From positions 1 through 28,933 of the forward strand of contig JAOTZA010000003.1 in NCBI GenBank assembly GCA_029861655.1: DNA of 28,933 nt, in the 5' to 3' direction. Shown here one piece after another: positions 14,660 to 23,325 of the stretch. Under the pieces are notes generated by a model, which was given only the letters and a program-made list of their open reading frames with translations, was not told the DNA's origin and searched no databases. Each line of letters starts with the position of its first letter. Position 1 is the stretch's first letter. A program made the position numbers and the translations under genes. This DNA comes from Acidobacteriota bacterium (GTDB lineage Bacteria > Acidobacteriota > Thermoanaerobaculia > Multivoradales > JAHEKO01).

Positions 14660-17600
14660 ATGCGACGGGCGTCAAAGATCTCACTCCTCCTTGTCACCTG
14701 CCTGGTGGCTGTCCCGCTGCTGGTGGCACTGCTGCTTCTCATCGGCGCCGCAAGCCTCGAGAACCAGCGGGTTCGGAGCGCACTCCTCGAGCGCGCAAAC
14801 CGTCACCTGAAGACAACCTACGGTGTCACCGTGGAGTTGGACCGCTACGCCATACGGCCGCTATCCGGGTCGCTCGAAGCGCGGGGCCTCTCGGTAAGCG
14901 GTCCCCAATCGGAGTCTTTCTTCAGCGCCGACGCTCTCGAGGTCTCCTGGCGACCGTGGTCGCTGATGCGGCTTGCGCCCGAGGTCACGACACTGCGACT
15001 CGACTCGCCTCGCATCGACCTCGACCGGCTGCCGTCATTCGGCCTGGGTGAGCCGACGAACGGGGGCGAGGTAGTGCCGCTACAGGATCTCCCGCTGGCC
15101 ATCGACCAACTCCTCCTGCGCGGCGCGTCTGTCTCCAAGTCCGGAGATGGTAGGCATTTCGACAGCTTCCGTGTGTCGGCTCTCGACGCTCGGGCACGAC
15201 TGGACACCGGCGAGTTCGAGTTGGAGATCGAAACCGGCAGGCTCGAGCTGAAGCCCGTCGCTCCCCTGATGCCGCTCGACCTCGAGATAACCGGTCGCGC
15301 CGAAGGCGACCTCGCCGGCCGCTGGAAGATCGAGAGCTTGCGACTTACGGGTCGGCCCCTGCAGCTCGAAGTCCGAGGCTCTGGGTCCACCACCACCCAA
15401 GCCGTTACCGGCACGGCCGAAGTCGATCTCGCGCTCTATCTCCCCGCGTTGCTGGTGGATGCCCCCACCGGTGCCCAGGACGGGTCACCTGTCCGGGTTC
15501 GCGCCACCACGGATCTCGGGAGGCGAATCGCAAGCTTCTCGGTCGACGCCGCCGATCAACCGGCAGACCTCCTCGAACCCTGGCTGCCTCTGGAGACGGC
15601 GCGGATTCTGTCCCTCGGCGAAACGCGAATCGGTCTCGAAGCCCACGGCGAGATTTCTCTGGGTAGGGAGGCTGCACCGGGCAGTGCAGAAGCCGAGATC
15701 GGCGTGACCGTCAGCACCGAGGGGACGACGCTCGCCGAACTACAGCTGCGGCCCCGGCTCGCCGGCTCCGCGGCCCAGACCCCCTTTGAACTACTCCTCC
15801 TGCCGGATTCCCAGGGCGAGCGCAAAGTGAACGGGTTGCTCGAAACCGGATCGCTGGAGCCCGGAAGCGCCTTCCTACAGTCGGCCCAGCTCACAGACGG
15901 CAAGGTGAAAATCGACCAACCGAGGCTCTCGGAGCTCACCGAGGTCTTGAGAGCATGGTCTCCGGACCCCTTCCCCACCACCCTGGCAGCCGGGAGTGTC
16001 CGAGCAGAAGGCAACTTCTCCGGGCCGCTCACCAACCCCGCTCTCAAAGGCCGTCTGTCCTGGCGCCCGGAACGACCCGAAGCCGACGATCACTCCAATG
16101 GCGGAATCGATTTCGAGCTCGACGGCCGCCCCGCCGACCGCACCGGTCGGCTGATCACCCGGGCCGACAACTTGGACGCGAGGCTTGTGTCTCCCAACGC
16201 TCGAGGTGACCTCAGCTGGACCGGCAGCTTCGAAGCTGATCGAGGCAACGTCGACGGTCGTCTGGCCCTCGAGGGTGCCGGCATCTCCACGGCCAGCGGC
16301 GGACCGACCCTCGAAACACTTGCCTTGACCGCGGATCTTGCCGACGGAGCGTTGACCTGGAAGGCGCGAGGTGATCTCGAAGACGCCGGGTCGGTACGGT
16401 CCTTTGACGCCTCGGGTGAGCTGCCACGTCTTGGTGGACCCATATCGGAGGCCGGCGCGTCCGTCCACCTGAGGCTCGCGGAGGGGCCCTTCCGGGGACT
16501 CGACCTGCGCGCGGAGCTGGCCGAGGGTGCCGTGGGAGTCGACTTGCTACCCACACGGTTGGGCGACGGGCGGATCTTTGCCAGCGCGAGGCTTCCGCTC
16601 GCCACGCTGGCCGGCGTCGCGGGACTGGAGACGATCCGCGAGCTGCCGCTCGAACGCGCCAAAGGCGACTTGACCTTCGAGTGGACCGCCGAGAACAACG
16701 ACTGGACCGAGCTGGTCGGAGGCTACTTTGGCCCAGGGAGCAGCGGGCTCGTTTCCACGCTCCGGCGTCTGCGTGGCGGATCGACCGGCTCTCTGCGCCT
16801 CGACCCCGCACAACCGGCACTCGCCACCGGCCGCCTCACGGTCACGGGGCTCGAGATTCAAAGTGACGACCTCGAGGCCGTGGCGACCCAACCGATCCTC
16901 GCCGAGATCGACAATGGAACCATCACCCTTCCCGAGGTGCGACTCGACACGAATCTCGGCCCGCTCACCGTCCAAGGTGACGTCTTTCTGGACGCAGCCT
17001 GGAGTCTGGAGAGCGACCCGATCGAGGCCGTGCGCGACCTCATCTTGCGCGCGACGGTCTCCACCGAAACCGGTCAGCTGGCGGATTTCTTCGGCGTCTC
17101 CGATGGCGATGGCAATGTGCACGCTGACACCGCCCGTCACCTCGTAGCCGAGGTGACGCTGAAAGGACCTCTCGACGGCCTGCGCGGCGACTTGCTTGTG
17201 CAGTCCGACAACTTCGGCTGGAGCACACAAGGCGACTTCCCGGTCGAAACGGCAGGCGCGTTGGAAGCTCGATTGAACTTCGATCCACTCCATCTCGGTA
17301 CCCTCGAAGGTGTTATCGAGATACCGACGCTGTCGCTCACGGTCGGTGGTCGCAACACGCGGATCGCCGCTCCCCTGCGGATCGAGGTTGATCGCGGGGA
17401 CATACGGCTTCGCCGGGTTGAGCTGGTGGGAGAAAGCGAAGCGTTTTCTCTCGAGGGCGAAGCCAAGCTGAGCCAGGGAGAGGAGCCTTTTCTCGCGTCC
17501 GCCCACCTCGAGGGCGCCGGCACTCTCGATGCGGCGCTGCTCAACCCGTGGCTCACGGGCGGCGTCGCAACCGGGCCCTTGAACCTGAACATGAATCTCT

Positions 17601-20600
17601 CCGTCGAGCCCCGGGACAGCGCCAACCTTCTCGCTCGTCTTGCCGGAAACCTTCGGATCGCCGGTGAGGGAGCTGCGGTCCTCTTTACTTCACCCTACGT
17701 CACACGGATCACCCAACCCGAGATCCATGTTGGCGTTGAAGGCGGCCGCGGCACCCTCGACGGAACGGTCCAACTCAACGAGGGTTCAGTCGAGCTCTCG
17801 GGCGGTACCGTTGCCGACGGAGGTCTCGACGGCGATCTCGCTCTCCGAGCCAGGCTCGCGGGGGTCCGTTACCGTCTCGACCACGGTTTGCTGGCCCGAA
17901 TCAACGCCGATCTCGATCTGGCCCTCCGCCAGGGTTTGCCGACGGTGGGCGGCACGGTCGAACTGGACCGCGGAGTCCTGACTCGCCGCATGGATCTCGA
18001 CCTCGACTTCATCAGCAGCCTGCTCGCTCCTGTCGACCTGACCACGACTCGCGACGATCTCGCCTCGCAAGTCGCGCTCGATCTGGAGTTCTCGACCCGG
18101 GAAGGGGTATGGATCAAAAACAACATCGGCAACCTGCAAGCTCGCTGGGAGCCCATCCACATCACCGGAACCGTAGCAGCACCGATCCTCGACGGGCGGA
18201 TCGAGGTCGACCCCGGCGGGCTCTTGTATGCCTACGGCCAAACGGTACGGCTCGACCGCGCGGCAATCGAGTACCCGGGTCAAGCCGGTGTGGAGCCACG
18301 GCTCGAACTAGAGACCACCAGCTCGTTTCAAGATCCAACGATCGGCAAGCTTGCCGGCAACGATCTCCTGACGGCCGAGCCCGAGAGGATTGTGGCCAAA
18401 AAGGAACAAGGGGACAAAGGGGAAGAGGTCGATGCGACCGCCGACGCCACGACCGGTCTGGCAACCTTCTGGGGCGAGCAGATCGCTTCGCGCCTGAGCG
18501 AGTCCCTGGGTGGCGCCAAGATCTCGATCCGTCCGGTTCTTATTTTTGGTGAGACCGATCCCGGAGCCCGCCTGACGCTGAGCCGTGACGTCTCGCCCAG
18601 TTTCTCCTTGGCCGCGTCGCTCGACCTTCGGAACGCACAGCGACAGACCTATCTGCTCGACGTCCATCGTCTCCGCAGACTGCCTCAATTCAACGGCCAG
18701 CTTTTCACCACCGACCTCGACGAGCGCGGAGTCACCGCACGCCAAACGCTCGAGTTTGGCGGCGGCAGCATCACCCACGTCGACATCCGACCGCGTCTTC
18801 ACAAACTGCGCTTTGAGCGCCCACCGGGGACGACCCGGCGCGGATTCAAGAGGGCGCTCGGTGTACGCAAGGGCGACGAGATGGGCGACGACGAGGTGTT
18901 TGCGCTCGAGATCGAAGCGGCAGAGTATCTTCGGCGGCGTGGCTACCCCGACGCCCGTGTCCAGACCGAGCTCAGACCAACCGGAAAGCGAGGGCGACAA
19001 CTCGCGATAGAGCTCCGCATCGAGACCGGACCGCGGGTCGAGTTTCTATTCTCCGGCGACCCACCACCCCGGGCGCTCCAGGCAACGATCACGTCCCTCT
19101 ACCGGACGGATTTCTACGAGTCGACGTCACTCGAAGAGATGAAACAGCAGGCGGTCAGAGTCTTTCGCAGCCGCGGCCATCTCGATCCGCAAGTCCGCAT
19201 CGAAGTGACATCGGCAGACCCCTCCTCGAGTTCGTTCGAGCGCCGCGTCACCCTCGACAGCGAGGCGGGAATCCGCGTCGAGACTCTGGCGCCGCGATTC
19301 GAGGGCGTGAGCGAAGAAGACGCAGAGTTTCTGACTGCACGTTTCACCAGTCCCGTACAGCGGACCGAGTTGGCCATGGGTCTGCCGGAGGCCGACCAGA
19401 GGCTTTTCGATGCCATGGGTACTCTGGGCTATCCAACCGCCCGGATCGAGTCGCGGTTCTCGGGTCGGGAGGATCCAAGGCTGACGATCGTGCTTCGGGC
19501 GGGTCCTCGCAAGAGAATCGCCGGGCTGCGACTGGTCGGTATGGAAGACGACGAGGCGGAACGACTTCTCGAACTGACAGGTCTATCGCCGAGCGATCCA
19601 GCGCGTGGCGATCGGCTCGCCCTGGCGGCTCTCTTGACCGAGGAAGAACTGCGACGTCAGGGTCGCGCCGCCGCCCGTGTCCGGGTGAGCGCAGCACCAC
19701 GAGCATCGAACGAGCTCGAGATCGACGTGACCCTGGAAGTCGCGCCCGGGTCGCTCCATCACCTCGACGAGATTCATTTCTCCGGCCTGCGCTCGACCCG
19801 CGACTCCTGGGCTTCAAAGGTCTCGGGGCTCGTGCCCGGCGAGATTCTCCGCCGTGAAGACATCGCCGATGCCCGGACCGAGCTCTTCTCCACCGGGCTC
19901 TTCTCGAGCGTCGCGGCATCCGTCGATCCCGAGGCCGGTCTCGTCCGCTTCGACCTCGAAGAGACCTCGCGGTTTCAATTCGCTTACGGGCTCCGTTGGG
20001 AAAGCAGCCAGGACGGAAGCGCCGTGATCGACTTCACCGACCGCAACCTTTTCGGCCGCAGCGTCACCTTCGGGCTGCGCGGTCTTTACTCGACCAACGA
20101 CCGGAGCATCCGCTGGCTCACCACCATTCCTCGCCCCTTCGGCGGCCGCGGCGCGCTCGAGCTCTTCGCTCGGGGTCGCGAGGAGACCGACGGCGGCATC
20201 CTCACCGAGACGATCGAGTCGAGCATCCAATACTCCCTGCCGGTCGGTGGCTATTCGACCGCGCGCGTCTACGTCCGCTACCGCGACATCCGGTTGACAG
20301 AAGAAGACCCCGACCCGTTCTTTCCGCTCGACGAGCGCATCAAGACACCGCTCCTGGGTTTCCAGTACATCTATGACAGTCGCGCCGGCGGCTCGGATCC
20401 CGAGCGCGGCGTCTTTGCCACCGTCGATCTCTCGGGCGCCGAAGAGTTCTTGGGGAGCGATTTCCGATTCGCGCGAGTCTACGGCCAGGTCAACCTCTAC
20501 CGGCCGGCCTTTGTTGTTCGCGGCCGCAGAGCGGTCTGGGCGCAGTCCTACCGCCTCGGTTTCGCGGAAGCGTTCGGTGGCCAGGGGTTGCCTCGTGAGC

Positions 20601-20980
20601 ACCGTTTCTTCGCCGGTGGCGAGTACTCTGTGCGCGGGTACGAGCTCGAGTCACTGGGTCCCCAGGAGACTCTTGGAAGCTTCGAGCGCGCCCTCGGCGG
20701 CCGATCCCTGGCGATCCTCAACCAGGAGCTACGGATCCCGATCTTCGACATTCTCGACACGGTGGCGTTTGTGGACGCGGGCCAGATCCGAGGTGCGAGC
20801 GACGACCTCGGACCGGGTCGACAAGTCGACAACCCGAGCGGTTTTTTCTCGGCGATCGGGGCCGGCATCCGGGCACGAACCCCGATCGGGCTCCTGCGCC
20901 TCGACCTCGCCTACCCGCTCGACCGTCGTGACTTCGACCCGGCGACGACGGTCTATCTGGGATTCGGAAACGCCTTCTAG
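14660..20980 (+). CDS. TamB-Omp85 (TamA/BamA-type) single-chain fusion protein
   Basis: One uninterrupted 2106-codon gene. Residues 8-30 form an N-terminal hydrophobic anchor. About 1200 residues of repetitive beta-rich sequence, as in AsmA/TamB proteins, follow. The TamB C-terminal (DUF490) region is near residues 1150-1370, with a G-L-L-Y-A-Y-G-Q-T-V-R-L segment and a late G-A-R-L-T-L-S-R-D-V-S segment. From about 1370 to 1770 are POTRA-like repeats (R-R-G-Y-P-D-A-R-V and similar). From about 1770 to 2106 is an Omp85 16-strand-type barrel with the loop-6 V-R-G-Y motif near residue 1990 and a C-terminal Phe. In Proteobacteria TamB (inner membrane) and TamA (outer membrane) are separate proteins. 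This chain would span the periplasm and be anchored in both membranes (inference). It starts 43 bp after a TPR gene. Confidence 0.9.
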   Translation: MRRASKISLLLVTCLVAVPLLVALLLLIGAASLENQRVRSALLERANRHLKTTYGVTVELDRYAIRPLSGSLEARGLSVSGPQSESFFSADALEVSWRPWSLMRLAPEVTTLRLDSPRIDLDRLPSFGLGEPTNGGEVVPLQDLPLAIDQLLLRGASVSKSGDGRHFDSFRVSALDARARLDTGEFELEIETGRLELKPVAPLMPLDLEITGRAEGDLAGRWKIESLRLTGRPLQLEVRGSGSTTTQAVTGTAEVDLALYLPALLVDAPTGAQDGSPVRVRATTDLGRRIASFSVDAADQPADLLEPWLPLETARILSLGETRIGLEAHGEISLGREAAPGSAEAEIGVTVSTEGTTLAELQLRPRLAGSAAQTPFELLLLPDSQGERKVNGLLETGSLEPGSAFLQSAQLTDGKVKIDQPRLSELTEVLRAWSPDPFPTTLAAGSVRAEGNFSGPLTNPALKGRLSWRPERPEADDHSNGGIDFELDGRPADRTGRLITRADNLDARLVSPNARGDLSWTGSFEADRGNVDGRLALEGAGISTASGGPTLETLALTADLADGALTWKARGDLEDAGSVRSFDASGELPRLGGPISEAGASVHLRLAEGPFRGLDLRAELAEGAVGVDLLPTRLGDGRIFASARLPLATLAGVAGLETIRELPLERAKGDLTFEWTAENNDWTELVGGYFGPGSSGLVSTLRRLRGGSTGSLRLDPAQPALATGRLTVTGLEIQSDDLEAVATQPILAEIDNGTITLPEVRLDTNLGPLTVQGDVFLDAAWSLESDPIEAVRDLILRATVSTETGQLADFFGVSDGDGNVHADTARHLVAEVTLKGPLDGLRGDLLVQSDNFGWSTQGDFPVETAGALEARLNFDPLHLGTLEGVIEIPTLSLTVGGRNTRIAAPLRIEVDRGDIRLRRVELVGESEAFSLEGEAKLSQGEEPFLASAHLEGAGTLDAALLNPWLTGGVATGPLNLNMNLSVEPRDSANLLARLAGNLRIAGEGAAVLFTSPYVTRITQPEIHVGVEGGRGTLDGTVQLNEGSVELSGGTVADGGLDGDLALRARLAGVRYRLDHGLLARINADLDLALRQGLPTVGGTVELDRGVLTRRMDLDLDFISSLLAPVDLTTTRDDLASQVALDLEFSTREGVWIKNNIGNLQARWEPIHITGTVAAPILDGRIEVDPGGLLYAYGQTVRLDRAAIEYPGQAGVEPRLELETTSSFQDPTIGKLAGNDLLTAEPERIVAKKEQGDKGEEVDATADATTGLATFWGEQIASRLSESLGGAKISIRPVLIFGETDPGARLTLSRDVSPSFSLAASLDLRNAQRQTYLLDVHRLRRLPQFNGQLFTTDLDERGVTARQTLEFGGGSITHVDIRPRLHKLRFERPPGTTRRGFKRALGVRKGDEMGDDEVFALEIEAAEYLRRRGYPDARVQTELRPTGKRGRQLAIELRIETGPRVEFLFSGDPPPRALQATITSLYRTDFYESTSLEEMKQQAVRVFRSRGHLDPQVRIEVTSADPSSSSFERRVTLDSEAGIRVETLAPRFEGVSEEDAEFLTARFTSPVQRTELAMGLPEADQRLFDAMGTLGYPTARIESRFSGREDPRLTIVLRAGPRKRIAGLRLVGMEDDEAERLLELTGLSPSDPARGDRLALAALLTEEELRRQGRAAARVRVSAAPRASNELEIDVTLEVAPGSLHHLDEIHFSGLRSTRDSWASKVSGLVPGEILRREDIADARTELFSTGLFSSVAASVDPEAGLVRFDLEETSRFQFAYGLRWESSQDGSAVIDFTDRNLFGRSVTFGLRGLYSTNDRSIRWLTTIPRPFGGRGALELFARGREETDGGILTETIESSIQYSLPVGGYSTARVYVRYRDIRLTEEDPDPFFPLDERIKTPLLGFQYIYDSRAGGSDPERGVFATVDLSGAEEFLGSDFRFARVYGQVNLYRPAFVVRGRRAVWAQSYRLGFAEAFGGQGLPREHRFFAGGEYSVRGYELESLGPQETLGSFERALGGRSLAILNQELRIPIFDILDTVAFVDAGQIRGASDDLGPGRQVDNPSGFFSAIGAGIRARTPIGLLRLDLAYPLDRRDFDPATTVYLGFGNAF

Positions 20981-20998
20981 ACGCCGGCCGTCTATTGG
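20981..20998. terminator. Inverted repeat between convergent genes
   Basis: TAGACG and CGTCTA flank a 5-base centre at the junction where the fusion gene and the VWFA gene converge; the left arm includes the fusion gene's TAG stop. No T-run follows. It may help terminate both transcripts, but the support is weak. Confidence 0.25.
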
Positions 20999-23020
20999 CT
21001 ACCGATTCAGCACTACGGTACGAACCGAAAGTCCGGTGCCTTCGACCTTGACCTTGATCGAACGTAGCTCGGCCTCGCTGAGCGGCTCGGTCGAGGAAAA
21101 GGTCAGCAGATACTGGTTTCTCAGTTCGGCGTTGATCTGCTCGTAGGCGCGGTCGAGCTCGGCCATCCCCTGGATCTTGAAGAGCCTGCCGCCGGTGTCT
21201 TCGCAAAACGCTTCGAGAGCGAGATCGATCGGCGCCGTGTGCTGAAAGAGACCCGGCGTCAAGCCCAACTGGCCGGTTTCGGGGCTCATGGCAATGACAT
21301 AGAGCGGCACGCCTAGACGGCGAGCCTCCTCGACACCACGTTTGGCCCCGAATCGGCTCCCCCAGTCGACGCCGTCGGTGAGCAACACCAACGCCCTCCG
21401 CCCGGGCTCCCGCTCGAATTGAGCGAGCGAGAAGATCGCGGCATCGTAGATCGCGGTGGCTCCCCCGGCGCGAAGACTCCCCAGGCTGGCCATCAGACGT
21501 CCCACATCCGCTGTCAGGGCCTGAGCCAACCGTGGCTGGGTGTCGAAATCCACCAGGAACGCGCGATCCTGGGGTTTCAACGTCGATGCAACAAACCGGG
21601 CCGCCGCCTGTCGAGTTTCGACCATCTGGACAAACATGCTCTCCGAGCTGTCGATGATGAGACCCAGAACCAGAGGCACCTCTTCGGCCAGAGCAAACCG
21701 CTCGATCTCCACCTCCCGGCGGCCCTGCTGTAGGCGAAACCGGTCGCGGGTGAGATCGCGGACCGGATCGCCCTCGCGATCGACGACCACCGCATAGATC
21801 TCGACCAGGTTCACCTCGACCCGCTCGCCTGCACCGACCTCGGACAGAAGCCGCGCGTCCTCCCGGGTGTCGCCGCTTACGAGATGTGCCACGACACGCA
21901 CAAAATCAGTGGGCCCGCCGCTTTCGATCATCGACTCGAAGCGGCCGCCGGCAGCGCGATCGGCACCCTCGAGAGTCTCGACCGCACTCTCGTTGCGGAA
22001 GAACTCGACTCTCGCAAGCTTCTCCCAGGGCGGCAGCGAAACATCGGCCACCACTCGAACCCGATCTTGACCGAGCGCCGCCACATCGGTGATCGCGACC
22101 CGGAAGGGCCTGCTGTCCAGATTGATCTCGACCAGATCCTCGCCCAACTGGCGATCGGCCGACCCAAAGGCTTCGATCCGCACGCGGTGCGGAGCCAGCT
22201 CACGGCCGAGATCGAGGACGGCGGCAAAAGGCGCGCGCTCGTCGACCGCAACCTCCTGGCCATCGAGATAAAACACCACCTTGCGGATCGCGTCGGTCGT
22301 GGTGACGGTGCGAAACCGCTTCTTGCCGGTGAGCTTGTCCCCGACCGGCGGCACCAGTCTGACGAGTTGGCCCGCCGCCCTCGGCGCAGGCCGCACGCGA
22401 GGTGGTTCGAGCTTGCGATCGCCCAGGGTCGGGTATTCAGACTCAGATGGAGACTTCGGTGGAGATTCGGAAGCGGGCGGCGACGTAGAAGAATCCTGCG
22501 TGGGCCGGATCCGCGGCAGCTCCTTCGCCTCGACCGAGAACACATCGACAGGCTCCCCCCACTCCGCCAGCGTCCCGCCCCAAGCCCCCGTGGACGTTTC
22601 TTCGACCACCACGATCGCTTCCTGGAGATCCACCGGGAGCAAGATCTCGGCTCGATAGGAGAAACCCCGGGTTCCCGCCGCCGAAGCCCCATCCAGAAGC
22701 TCATGATGGATCGTCGGGAACTCATCGACAGCGGTGCCCACCAGGGTCACGGCCCATGGCCCACCGGAGTTGAGACGCGTCGGCACCGTGATCCGTGCCG
22801 AAAGGCGTCCCTTGAGCCGATCGGTCGCCGTCGCCGAGATCAGCTCGAGATTCGCTTCGACCAGAAGCCCGGCCACCGGCAGCTCCCTCGACGCCAGGAT
22901 CTCGTTCGCCCTCTCTACATTGCGCTCGCGGCTGGCTTCCGACGTCGCAGATTGGCCTAGCACAAGTTCGGGCGCCAGCAAGATCGAACCGACGATACCG
23001 GCAAGCCGAAGGAATCGCAT
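20999..23020 (-). CDS. Exported VWFA-domain protein of the Acidobacterial type
   Basis: A protein of 673 residues from the chosen ATG (23018-23020), which begins a signal peptide (R-F-L-R-L-A-G, hydrophobic core, V-L-G-Q). Upstream in-frame starts exist, for example ATG at 23053. After an N-terminal beta-rich region comes a low-complexity Pro/Ser/Glu linker at about residues 170-200. A middle region follows, then V-R-D-L-T-R-D-R-F-R-L-x-Q, the usual lead-in of the VWFA-related Acidobacterial domain. The metal-site motif is I-D-S-S-E-S-M near residue 455, with G-G-A-T-A-I-Y-D-A and L-L-T-D-G-V-D further on, so the MIDAS looks intact. Such proteins are abundant in Acidobacteria; the ligand is unknown. 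The cassette array lies upstream of it. Confidence 0.88.
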   Translation of the reverse strand: MRFLRLAGIVGSILLAPELVLGQSATSEASRERNVERANEILASRELPVAGLLVEANLELISATATDRLKGRLSARITVPTRLNSGGPWAVTLVGTAVDEFPTIHHELLDGASAAGTRGFSYRAEILLPVDLQEAIVVVEETSTGAWGGTLAEWGEPVDVFSVEAKELPRIRPTQDSSTSPPASESPPKSPSESEYPTLGDRKLEPPRVRPAPRAAGQLVRLVPPVGDKLTGKKRFRTVTTTDAIRKVVFYLDGQEVAVDERAPFAAVLDLGRELAPHRVRIEAFGSADRQLGEDLVEINLDSRPFRVAITDVAALGQDRVRVVADVSLPPWEKLARVEFFRNESAVETLEGADRAAGGRFESMIESGGPTDFVRVVAHLVSGDTREDARLLSEVGAGERVEVNLVEIYAVVVDREGDPVRDLTRDRFRLQQGRREVEIERFALAEEVPLVLGLIIDSSESMFVQMVETRQAAARFVASTLKPQDRAFLVDFDTQPRLAQALTADVGRLMASLGSLRAGGATAIYDAAIFSLAQFEREPGRRALVLLTDGVDWGSRFGAKRGVEEARRLGVPLYVIAMSPETGQLGLTPGLFQHTAPIDLALEAFCEDTGGRLFKIQGMAELDRAYEQINAELRNQYLLTFSSTEPLSEAELRSIKVKVEGTGLSVRTVVLNR

Positions 23021-23178
23021 TACGGTGTCGGAAAAAGAGATAGTTCGGAGCATGACAATCGGTTCGAAACCTACCAAAGACCGGCGCGAGACGACGCGCC
23101 TGAAACCGTCGGCAGGTTTCTCCGCAGCCATTGCAAGCGGCGTTCCCGACCCCATCAGGCGGGTTCTTGCTGGAGCGC
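23021..23178. other. Junction between chromosomal VWFA gene and cassette array; no gene
   Basis: This stretch holds the upstream region of the VWFA gene and the left edge of the accessory island. The VWFA frame stays open to 23191, but with codons that do not look like a signal peptide. CTGGAG-6 bases-CTCCAG (23170-23187) is a perfect short inverted repeat at the edge of the island. There is no attC core of the GTTRRRY type here, and no convincing promoter. Confidence 0.4.
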
Positions 23179-23325
23179 CTACTCCAGCCACACCGTCCCG
23201 GTTGCTTCGTACGGCTTGCTACTCACCAGCCGCAAGGTGGTCCGATTGGACCGCTTCGGCAAAAGAGGAATGCCACCAGCAGCACTGTGAATGTACTGGC
23301 GAAGAGCCACAATCATCACCGTGAC
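23179..23325 (-). pseudogene. Remnant of a BrnA-like ribbon-helix-helix antitoxin gene
   Basis: Directly after the SDR-like gene's TGA stop, and in the same frame, the minus strand reads T-V-M-I-V-A-L-R-Q-Y-I-H-S-A. The intact BrnA in this window has T-L-M-N-V-A-L-R-E-Y-I-Q-G-A at the matching place. The DNA agrees over roughly 35 bp (23285-23322 against 26826-26863). There is no start codon or N-terminal half of an antitoxin, no toxin gene beside it, and the C-terminal part does not match. The piece ends at TAG 23179-23181. It looks like the 3' end of a lost toxin-antitoxin cassette, but the match is short. Confidence 0.5.

Noticed and set aside
14660..20980. Fusion as an artefact of a missed stop or frameshift
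   Set aside because: The frame is continuous with consistent codon character from the TamB C-terminal region into the POTRA repeats, and there is no leftover start-stop junction between them. A sequencing error cannot be excluded without reads.
10838..20995. The 12-mer CCGGCCGTCTAT occurs at two convergent gene junctions (10838-10849 and 20984-20995)
   Set aside because: Two copies of a GC-rich 12-mer in this window could be chance; the hairpin seen at the second copy is not formed at the first. Not enough to call a shared terminator.
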